A stretch of 64,000 nucleotides of DNA. It comes from Amycolatopsis nalaikhensis (GTDB taxonomy: Bacteria; Actinomycetota; Actinomycetes; Mycobacteriales; Pseudonocardiaceae). Positions 34,675-40,997 of this stretch are shown one piece after another. The DNA lies in NCBI RefSeq assembly GCF_030264295.1, contig NZ_CP127173.1:5959501-6023500 (forward strand), given 5' to 3'. The translations under genes and the position numbers were made by a program. Every line of letters starts with the position of its first letter. Positions within the stretch are counted from its first letter, which is position 1. The notes under the pieces are model-generated. The model was given only the letters and a program-made list of their open reading frames with translations. It was not told where the DNA came from and searched no databases.

Positions 34675-34700
34675 GCGGCACTTTCACGTGAAAGTGCCGC
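34675..34700. repeat. 26-bp perfect palindrome
   Basis: GCGGCACTTTCAC followed directly by its reverse complement, with no spacer. It could form a cruciform or a transcript hairpin, or serve as a binding site for a dimeric protein. It carries no T tract and lies between divergent genes, so termination is not its obvious role. Confidence 0.8.
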
Positions 34701-34718
34701 CTCGGCTGCCGGCTGCCT

Positions 34719-34771
34719 GTCTTGAATGACTCATTCAGGACCTCCCAAGACTTGAATGAGTCATTCAAGAC
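34719..34771. repeat. 19-bp-arm inverted repeat made of two TGAATGANTCATTCA palindromes
   Basis: GTCTTGAATGACTCATTCA (34719-34737) is exactly complementary to 34753-34771, with a 15-bp spacer. Each arm itself contains the 15-bp palindrome TGAATGA-N-TCATTCA, so the element is a palindrome of palindromes. It is AT-rich for this genome. Confidence 0.85.
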
Positions 34772-34828
34772 GCCCGGGTCCGCCGCCCCTCAGTCCTTGC
34801 TATACGCGCGTGTAGCGGGCTACATTTA

Positions 34829-34846
34829 CGTGTAGTCGACTACACG
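34829..34846. promoter_or_regulatory. TetR-family operator
   Basis: The perfect 18-bp palindrome CGTGTAGTCGACTACACG ends 15 bases before the TetR start codon. Related half sites TGTAG/CTAC occur just upstream (34811-34823). Location and symmetry fit an autoregulatory TetR site for the exporter operon. Confidence 0.8.
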
Positions 34847-34861
34847 CACGTATAGGACGTC

Positions 34862-35479
34862 ATGAGTAGCGAAGCAGACCTCACCGCGCGGGCCCGGATC
34901 CGGGACGCCGCCATCCGCCTCTTCACCGAGCGCGGCATGGAGAAGACGTCGATCCTCGACATCGCCAAGGCGGCCGGCGTCTCCGGCGGCCTGATCCGCC
35001 ACCACTTCGGTTCCAAGGACGGCCTCCGCGAGGCCTGCGACACCTACGTCTTCGACGAACTCCTGAAGTTCAAAGAAGAAGTGCTGGCCAAGGGCGTCGC
35101 CGATCCGGGGTTCCTCCCGACCTTCGACGCCCGCCAGCTGCTGTTCCGCCGGTACCTGGGCCGCGCGATGGTCGACGGCTCCGAAGCCGCCGCGGCTCAG
35201 TTCGTCGAAATCGTCGACGGCACCGAACGCTACTTCCGGGAGCAAGGCATGGAGATGCCCGACCCGCGGGGCGTCGCCGCCGCGCTCGCCGCGATGACCG
35301 GCGGGCTGATGATCCTGCAGGACCACGTCGCCCGCGCGCTCGGCGAGGAGCCGGGCACGCACGAGGCGATGCTGCGCATGACCCTGGCCGCCGGGCACCT
35401 GTTCCTGAACCCGCTCGGCGACTCCGAACAGCTCGACAAGGCCCGCGAAGCGCTGGCCGCCTACGAACGGAAGGGATGA
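34862..35479 (+). CDS. TetR family regulator of the ABC exporter operon
   Basis: This 205-residue protein has the TetR N-terminal HTH: RIRDAAIRLFTERGMEKTSI, AKAAGVSGGLIRHHFGSKDG. The helical C-terminal ligand domain includes AALAAMTGGLMILQDHVARAL. It overlaps the ABC ATPase gene by ATGA, so regulator and transporter form one transcript that probably represses itself through the palindrome at 34829-34846. The inducing ligand is unknown, most likely a toxic lipophilic compound. Confidence 0.93.
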   Translation: MSSEADLTARARIRDAAIRLFTERGMEKTSILDIAKAAGVSGGLIRHHFGSKDGLREACDTYVFDELLKFKEEVLAKGVADPGFLPTFDARQLLFRRYLGRAMVDGSEAAAAQFVEIVDGTERYFREQGMEMPDPRGVAAALAAMTGGLMILQDHVARALGEEPGTHEAMLRMTLAAGHLFLNPLGDSEQLDKAREALAAYERKG

Positions 35480-36390
35480 CGATGGCCGAAGCGATCACCG
35501 CGGACGGCCTCACCAAGGCGTTCGGCCGGACGAAAGCCCTCGACGGGCTCGACCTGACCGTCCACACCGGCGAGGTGCACGGCTTCCTCGGACCGAACGG
35601 CGCCGGCAAGACCACCACGATCCGCGTCCTGCTCGGGCTGATGCGCGCCGACGGCGGCCGCGCCACCCTGCTCGGTGGCGACCCCTGGACCGACGCCACC
35701 GAGCTGCACAAGCGGCTCGCGTACGTCCCCGGCGACGTCACGCTGTGGCCCAACCTGACCGGCGGCGAGGTCATCGACCTGCTCGGGCGCCTGCGCGGCG
35801 GGCTGGACACCGCCCGGCGCGCCGAACTGGTCGAGCGGTTCGACCTCGACCCGCGCAAGAAGGGCCGGACGTACTCTAAGGGCAACCGGCAGAAGGTCGC
35901 GCTGGTCGCCGCGCTCGCGTCCGATGTGGAGCTGCTGATCCTCGACGAGCCGACGTCCGGGCTCGACCCGCTGATGGAGGAGGTCTTCCGGCAGGTCGTC
36001 GCGGAGGAGCGGGAGCGCGGCGACCGGACCGTGCTGCTGTCCTCGCACATCCTGTCCGAGGTCGAGGCGCTGTGCGACCGCGTCACGATCATCCGGGCCG
36101 GGCGCACCGTCGAGTCGGGCACCTTGGACGAGCTGCGTCACCTCGGCCGGATCACCATCGACGCCTCGCTCGCGCGCATGCCCGATGATCTGGCCTCGCT
36201 GCCGGGCGTGCACGACGTCAGCTCGTACGGCTCGCACGTCCACCTGTCCGTCGACCAGTCCGCTTTGGACGATGTCATGCGCCACCTCGCCGGGGCCGGG
36301 CTGCGGAGCCTGGTGAGCCGGCCGCCGACGCTCGAGGAGCTGTTCCTGCGCCACTACCAGCGCGACGAGCCGGTCGGAGCGGCGCGATGA
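35476..36390 (+). CDS. ABC transporter ATP-binding protein (drug exporter type)
   Basis: This 304-residue protein has Walker A GPNGAGKTT, a Q loop, the signature-like YSKGNRQKVAL (instead of LSGGQ), Walker B LLILDEPTSGLD and the switch region SSHILSEVEALCD. The C-terminal part after VESGTLDEL is the usual DrrA-type extension. The family pairs with two-domain permeases exporting antibiotics. It overlaps both the TetR and the permease genes by four bases. Confidence 0.93.
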   Translation: MTMAEAITADGLTKAFGRTKALDGLDLTVHTGEVHGFLGPNGAGKTTTIRVLLGLMRADGGRATLLGGDPWTDATELHKRLAYVPGDVTLWPNLTGGEVIDLLGRLRGGLDTARRAELVERFDLDPRKKGRTYSKGNRQKVALVAALASDVELLILDEPTSGLDPLMEEVFRQVVAEERERGDRTVLLSSHILSEVEALCDRVTIIRAGRTVESGTLDELRHLGRITIDASLARMPDDLASLPGVHDVSSYGSHVHLSVDQSALDDVMRHLAGAGLRSLVSRPPTLEELFLRHYQRDEPVGAAR

Positions 36391-37949
36391 CCGGGACGGG
36401 CTCGCTGCTGCGGCTGGTGCTGCGCCGCGACCGGCTGCTCATGCCGTTGTGGATCGTCTGCCTCGCGCTCGCCCCGGTCGGGTACCTGTCGTCGATCAAG
36501 GCGGCGTACCCGGATGCCGCGGCCCGGCAGCACTTCTACGACCTCAATGCGTCGAGCGCGACGTTCGTCGTCCGCAACGGGCCGCTGTACGGCTCGTCGC
36601 TCGGGAACCTCCTCGCGTGGCAGTGCGGGTTCGTGCCGGTGGTCGTCGGGCTGATCGCGCTGCTGACCGTCGTGCGGCACACGCGGACCGAGGAGGAAGC
36701 GGGCCGCCGCGAGCTGACCGGCGCGACCGTCGTCGGGCGGCACGCCGGGCTGGCGGCCGCGGTGCTCGCCACCTGCGGCGCGTGCCTGATGTACGGGTTG
36801 GTCGTCGGGCTCGGCGTTGCCGCGCAAGGTGTCCCCGCGGCGGGAGCGTTCGCGCTGGGCGGCGGGTTCGCCTTGACGGGCTGGGTCTTCGCCGGGGTCG
36901 GCGCGGTCGCCGCGCAGCTCACATGGGGAGCGAGCGGCGCGCGGGGTGTCGGGATCGGCGCGCTGGTGCTGGCGTTCCTGCTGCGCGCGGCCGGGGACAG
37001 CAGCGGCTCGGCGGGCTGGCTCGCGTGGCTGTCGCCGATCGGCTGGGCGCACCGGATGCGGCCGTTCGCCGGGGAACAGTGGTGGGTGCTCGCCGTGGGC
37101 GTCGTCGCGACCGGCTTGCTGGTGGCCTTGGCGGTCGCGTTGTCGGCTCGCCGGGACCTCGGCGCGGCCCTGCTCCCGGCGCGACTGGGCCGGGCGACGG
37201 CGAAGGCGTCGCTGCGCTCGCCGTTGGCGCTGGCCTGGCGGCTGCAGCGGGGGACGCTGGTGGTCTGGACCGTCTGCCTGGCGCTCGTCGGCCTGCTGAT
37301 GGGCGGGGTCGCGCAGAACGTCGCGGAGATGATGCGGGACAACCAGGCCGTCGGGGAGATCTTCTCCCGGATGGGTGGCGGGGGCGCGGTGACGGACGCG
37401 TACCTGGCCGGGACGATGACGTTGTTCGGCCTCGCGGCGGCGGGCTACGCGGTGCAGGCGACGCTGAAGCTGCGCGCGGAAGAAGCGGGTGGCCGGGCGG
37501 AACCGGTGCTGGCGACGGCGGTGGGCCGCGTCGGCTGGGCGGCCGGGCACCTGGCGTTCGCGGTGCTGGGGTCGGCGTTCCTGCTGGCGGTCACGGGACT
37601 GGCGACGGGCGCGGCGTACGGGAGCGGCGCTTCGCTCGTCCCGGCGGCGCTGGCGCAGCTCCCGGCGGTGTGGGTGCTGGCCGGGCTGGCGGCGGCGTTG
37701 ATCGGGTTCTTCCCGCGGTTCGCGGCGGCGGCGTGGGGGCTGCTCGGCGGGTTCCTGCTGCTGTCGCTCGTGGGGACGGCGTTGCGCTGGAACGACGTGG
37801 TACTGGGGATCTCACCGTTCCAGCACCTCGCGCGGCTGCCGGGCGGGACGTTCACGGTGGCGCCGGTCCTGTGGCTGGCGCTGATCGCGGTGGTCGCCGG
37901 AGCGGGCGGCCTGGCGGCGCTGCGACGCCGTGACCTGCCGGTGGGCTGA
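36387..37949 (+). CDS. ABC exporter permease (TnrB3-like)
   Basis: This 520-residue polytopic membrane protein has about twelve hydrophobic helices in two similar halves (GSLLRLVLRRDRLLMPLW at the start; SPLALAWRLQRGTLVVW in the middle). It matches the actinobacterial polyketide-antibiotic exporter permeases such as tetronasin resistance TnrB3. The ATG overlaps the ATPase stop. A long terminator hairpin follows at 37976-38022. Confidence 0.9.
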   Translation: MTGTGSLLRLVLRRDRLLMPLWIVCLALAPVGYLSSIKAAYPDAAARQHFYDLNASSATFVVRNGPLYGSSLGNLLAWQCGFVPVVVGLIALLTVVRHTRTEEEAGRRELTGATVVGRHAGLAAAVLATCGACLMYGLVVGLGVAAQGVPAAGAFALGGGFALTGWVFAGVGAVAAQLTWGASGARGVGIGALVLAFLLRAAGDSSGSAGWLAWLSPIGWAHRMRPFAGEQWWVLAVGVVATGLLVALAVALSARRDLGAALLPARLGRATAKASLRSPLALAWRLQRGTLVVWTVCLALVGLLMGGVAQNVAEMMRDNQAVGEIFSRMGGGGAVTDAYLAGTMTLFGLAAAGYAVQATLKLRAEEAGGRAEPVLATAVGRVGWAAGHLAFAVLGSAFLLAVTGLATGAAYGSGASLVPAALAQLPAVWVLAGLAAALIGFFPRFAAAAWGLLGGFLLLSLVGTALRWNDVVLGISPFQHLARLPGGTFTVAPVLWLALIAVVAGAGGLAALRRRDLPVG

Positions 37950-37975
37950 AGGGGACGTTGCTCTCGTCTCATGCG

Positions 37976-38022
37976 CTGAAGGGGACTTTCCTCGCATCTC
38001 ATGCGAGCAAAGTCCCCTTCAG
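37976..38022. terminator. Long terminator hairpin after the ABC exporter
   Basis: The outer arms CTGAAGGGGACTTT (37976-37989) and 38009-38022 are perfectly complementary. Inside, CTCGCAT (37991-37997) pairs with ATGCGAG (38001-38007), leaving one C-C mismatch and a three-base loop. A degenerate direct copy of the left half lies just before, at 37946-37975, suggesting local duplication of the element. Confidence 0.8.
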
Positions 38023-38029
38023 CTCGAGC

Positions 38030-38114
38030 GGCAACCGAGGGAGTCGAACCCTGCGCGGCTTGTGAAGGCGGCGCCCATGGACCGGCCCTGACCCTTCGGC
38101 GGGCGACGGCTGCC
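38030..38114 (-). other. tRNA-like element, probably degenerate
   Basis: On the minus strand an 85-nt stretch begins GGCAGCCG and ends CGGTTGCC, which pair over 8 bp. Just before the 3' arm is a T-loop-like GGGTTCGACTCCC. The length suits a long-variable-arm tRNA, and the opening GCCGTCG recalls selenocysteine tRNA. However, I cannot fold an intact anticodon arm or find a CCA end, so this is a relic or a coincidence. The terminator hairpin lies directly downstream on the same strand. Confidence 0.3.
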
Positions 38115-38202
38115 AATGGTGACAACGCTACGGAAGTACCCCGATATTCCGCATCTCAAGCCGTGCTTCACCCGGACGGGGCGATGCTGGCAAGGTGTCC
38201 GC

Positions 38203-39660
38203 ATGGACGATCTACTGCTGCGCCGCGTGCGGCCGGGGCTCGGCGGCGAGCTCGCGGACGTCCGGGTGAACGACGGCCGCGTCACGGCGATCACCGAGCC
38301 GGGTTCGGCGGGCTTCGCGGCGCGGGTCGTGGACGGGCACGGGGGCACGCTGCTGCCGGGGCTGGTCGACGCGCACGTCCACGTCGTGCAGTGGGCGACG
38401 TTCCGCCGCCGGATCCCGCTGGAGGCGGCGCGGTCGGCGGGGCAGGCGGTCGAGCTGCTCCTGGCGCACCTGCTGGCGACGCCGGCGCCGCAGACGGAAC
38501 TGGTCGTGGGCGCGGGTTTCCGCGACGGGCTGTGGCCGGACCGGCCGCACAAGGAGCTGCTGCAGCGGGCGCTGCCGGGCCGGGCGGTGGCGTTGTTCAG
38601 CGCGGACCTGCACACGCTGTGGCTGAGCCCGGCGGCGCTGAAGCTGATCGGCCGCGACCACCCGACGGGCGTCCTGCTGGAAAACGACTGCATGAGCGCG
38701 ACGGCCCAGCTCCCGACGGCGGCGGTCGACGTCCAGGACCAGTGGGTGGCGGAAGCGGTTTCCGCGGCGGCCGCGCGGGGCGTGACGGAGATCGTCGACT
38801 ACGAGTACGCGGACACGGTGGCGGACTGGACGCGGCGTCTCGCTCACGGCACCCCCAAGACCCGCGTTTCGTGCGTGATCGCCCGCTACCTGCTGGACCA
38901 GACGATCGAGCGCGGCCACCGCACGGGCGACGTCCTGCCGGACTCGGGCGGGCTCCTGACGGTCGGCCCGTTCAAGCTGTTCGTGGACGGGTCGCTGAAC
39001 ACGCGCACGGCGTACTGCCACGACCCGTACCCGGGTGGCGATTCGCCGGGGTTGCTGGAGCTGCCGCCGTCGGAGCTGGTTCCGTTGATGCGCCGGGCTT
39101 TCGACCACGGGCTGGTCCCGGCGGTCCACGCGATCGGCGACCACGCGAACACGATCGCGCTGGACGCGTTCGAGGAGGTCGGCTGCCCGGGCCGGATCGA
39201 GCACGCGCAGCTGCTGGCGCCGTCGGACATCCCCCGGTTCGCGGCGCTGGGCGTGATCGCGGCGGTCCAGCCGGCCCACCAGCCGGACGACCGCGACGTC
39301 GCGGACCGCCACTGGCACGGCCGCACCGGCCGGGCGTTCCCGTACCGGTCGCTGCTGGAGTCGGGCGCCCGCTTGGAGTTCGGCTCGGACGCACCGGTGG
39401 CCCCGCTGGACCCGTGGGACGGGATCGCATCGGCGGTGTCCCGCACGGACGACGACCGGCCGCCATGGCACCCGGAGCAGGCGATCCCGCTTGAGGACGC
39501 GTTGGCCGCGGCGTCGGGCGGACGTCGCGGGGTGGCGGTGGGGGACGTGGCGGACTTGATGGTGACGGCGGCGGACCCATCGGTGTTGTCGCCGTCGGAC
39601 CTGAGGACGCTCCCGGTAACGGCGACGATCCTCGGCGGCCACGTGACTCACCAGATCTGA
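38203..39660 (+). CDS. Amidohydrolase family 3 (YtcJ-like)
   Basis: The 485-residue protein starts at ATG 38203 (MDDLLLRRVRPGLGGELADV). It shows the amidohydrolase entry motif LLPGLVDAHVHVVQW, a later HxIGDHANT block (AVHAIGDHANTIALDAFEE), IEHAQLLAPSDIPRFAALG and SGARLEFGSDAPVAPLDPW. This is typical of the YtcJ/LAF3 metal-dependent hydrolases, whose substrates are mostly unknown. No signal peptide. Repeat B copy 3 follows within ten bases of the stop. Confidence 0.88.
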   Translation: MDDLLLRRVRPGLGGELADVRVNDGRVTAITEPGSAGFAARVVDGHGGTLLPGLVDAHVHVVQWATFRRRIPLEAARSAGQAVELLLAHLLATPAPQTELVVGAGFRDGLWPDRPHKELLQRALPGRAVALFSADLHTLWLSPAALKLIGRDHPTGVLLENDCMSATAQLPTAAVDVQDQWVAEAVSAAAARGVTEIVDYEYADTVADWTRRLAHGTPKTRVSCVIARYLLDQTIERGHRTGDVLPDSGGLLTVGPFKLFVDGSLNTRTAYCHDPYPGGDSPGLLELPPSELVPLMRRAFDHGLVPAVHAIGDHANTIALDAFEEVGCPGRIEHAQLLAPSDIPRFAALGVIAAVQPAHQPDDRDVADRHWHGRTGRAFPYRSLLESGARLEFGSDAPVAPLDPWDGIASAVSRTDDDRPPWHPEQAIPLEDALAAASGGRRGVAVGDVADLMVTAADPSVLSPSDLRTLPVTATILGGHVTHQI

Positions 39661-39667
39661 CCGGCCC

Positions 39668-39760
39668 CGAACGCCCCAATGTGGCCTTGGTTGCGTCTGA
39701 CGCACCGAAGGCCGCCTTGGGTGCGTCTCACGCAACCAAGGCCGCCTTGGGGCGCTCGGG
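39668..39760. repeat. Compound inverted repeat B, copy 3
   Basis: The element has the outer orientation of copy 1 (GAACGCCCCAATGTGGCC... to ...GGCCGCCTTGGGGCGC). Its first core, TGCGTCTGACGCA, reads in the orientation of copy 2, and its second core carries a G-to-C change (GCGTCTCACGC). It is therefore a mosaic of the two orientations. It lies upstream of the AbiEi-like gene. Confidence 0.88.
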
Positions 39761-39864
39761 CTGCGGTCACGCGAACGGGGGATTTCGGCCGGAAGTGACC
39801 GGAATCGACCGTTCGCGGCTTGCCGCGTCGTATTTCTGTCGGACCTGGTGATCATCATCGGCGC

Positions 39865-40818
39865 ATGTACCGAGCAACCTGGGCCAAGCACCCACTCGTC
39901 ACCGGCCACCCCGACAACCCGGACGTCGTGCGCGTGTCCGAACTCGAAGAGATCGGCATGCCCCGCAGCAGCATCTACCGCCGGTGCCTGCCCGGCGGCC
40001 CATGGCGTCGGCTGCTGCCGGGCGTCATCCTCTTGCGACCCGCGGACCCGACCGACGAACAACGGCTGAGAGCCGGGCTCTTGCGCGGCGGCGAGCGTTC
40101 CATGATCACGGGCCTTTGGGCACTGCGTCGCCACGGCTTGCGACAACTGCCCGAGCCGGACGATGTCCACCTGCTCGTGCCGCACGAACGAGAGGTCACG
40201 AGCTCGGGGTTCGCCCTCGTCGAGCGCACGACCCGGCTGCCGACCGCCCTGACGCGGGACGGCCTGCCGGTCGCGCCCGTGCACCGCGCGGTGCTCGACG
40301 GTGCGCGGCGCATCCGCGACTTCGACGCTGTGCAAGCGATGCTCGCGGAAGCAGTGCAACGGAAGAGGTGCACGCCCGAGCAGCTGGATCGTGAGCTGAG
40401 TCGGGGTAGCCAGCGCGGATCCGCCCTTCCCCGGCGAGCGCTCCAAGCGTTGTTGGGCGGTGCCGAGTCGGTCGCCGAAGCGGACGCATGGGAGATCTGG
40501 AAGCTTTCGGGCCTGCCCGCGGCCGAGTGGAACGTCAGCGTCTTCGATCGGGAGGGCGGCTACATCTCGAAGCCTGACGCCTGGTGTGAAGACGTCGCGT
40601 TCGCGTGGGAGATCGACTCGCGCAGTTACCACGAGGACGGTGACCACTTCGCGGCGACGTTGGCCCGCAACGCGCGATACTCGGCTGCCGGGATCATCTG
40701 CCTGCAGACGCTTCCGATGAGGCTCCGGACCGAACCGGGCAAGGTGATCACCGAGCTTCGCGACACGTACGCGACGGCGTGCGCTCGTCCGAGACCTCCG
40801 GTGACGTGTCGCCCCTGA
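39865..40818 (+). CDS. AbiEi-antitoxin-like / DUF559-type nuclease-fold protein
   Basis: The 317-residue protein starts at ATG 39865. Residues 15-55 (VVRVSELEEIGMPRSSIYRR, then PWRRLLPGVILL) match the AbiEi-type winged-helix domain of type IV antitoxins. Residues about 225-300 (DAWCEDVAFAWEIDSRSYH, then QTLPMRLRTEPGKVI) look like a Vsr/DUF559 nuclease-related fold with D, E, D and H residues in the right order. This two-domain family is common in actinobacteria, often as many paralogs. No AbiEii-like toxin gene is adjacent. The gene is flanked by oppositely oriented copies of repeat B. Confidence 0.75.
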   Translation: MYRATWAKHPLVTGHPDNPDVVRVSELEEIGMPRSSIYRRCLPGGPWRRLLPGVILLRPADPTDEQRLRAGLLRGGERSMITGLWALRRHGLRQLPEPDDVHLLVPHEREVTSSGFALVERTTRLPTALTRDGLPVAPVHRAVLDGARRIRDFDAVQAMLAEAVQRKRCTPEQLDRELSRGSQRGSALPRRALQALLGGAESVAEADAWEIWKLSGLPAAEWNVSVFDREGGYISKPDAWCEDVAFAWEIDSRSYHEDGDHFAATLARNARYSAAGIICLQTLPMRLRTEPGKVITELRDTYATACARPRPPVTCRP

Positions 40819-40824
40819 GCCCCG

Positions 40825-40910
40825 AGCGCCCCAAGGCGGCCTTGGTTGCGTCTGACGCACCGAAGGCCGCCTTGGGTGCGTCAGACGCACCGAAGGCCAC
40901 ATTGGGGCGC
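40825..40910. repeat. Compound inverted repeat B, copy 4
   Basis: The element has the same orientation as copy 2 (GCGCCCCAAGGCGG... to ...CCACATTGGGGCGC). It differs from copy 2 by one base in the second core (TGCGTCAGACGCA). It lies between the AbiEi-like gene and the GH92 gene. Confidence 0.9.
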
Positions 40911-40972
40911 CTTTGTCCTGCGGCGGGGGTTGATTTGTCCGGTGGACAACGGAAAAGATCCCACCGTGCATT

Positions 40973-40986
40973 TGACAACGTTGTCA
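40973..40986. promoter_or_regulatory. LacI-type operator of the GH92 gene
   Basis: The perfect palindrome TGACAACGTTGTCA overlaps the start of the ribosome binding site (AGGAGGA) and lies 11 bases before the ATG. The sequence is of the ACAACGTTGT type recognised by many LacI-family sugar repressors in actinomycetes. No LacI gene is present in the window, so the repressor would act from elsewhere. Confidence 0.7.
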
Positions 40987-40997
40987 GGAGGAAACGG

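Larger units (their letters stand above)
34532..34861. other. 330-bp divergent intergenic region rich in palindromes
   Basis: The region lies between the divergent protease and TetR genes. It contains no coding frame I can support. It holds a 26-bp perfect palindrome (34675-34700), a 53-bp inverted repeat (34719-34771) and the TetR-type operator (34829-34846), described separately. The promoter of the protease must lie in 34540-34670. Confidence 0.7.
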
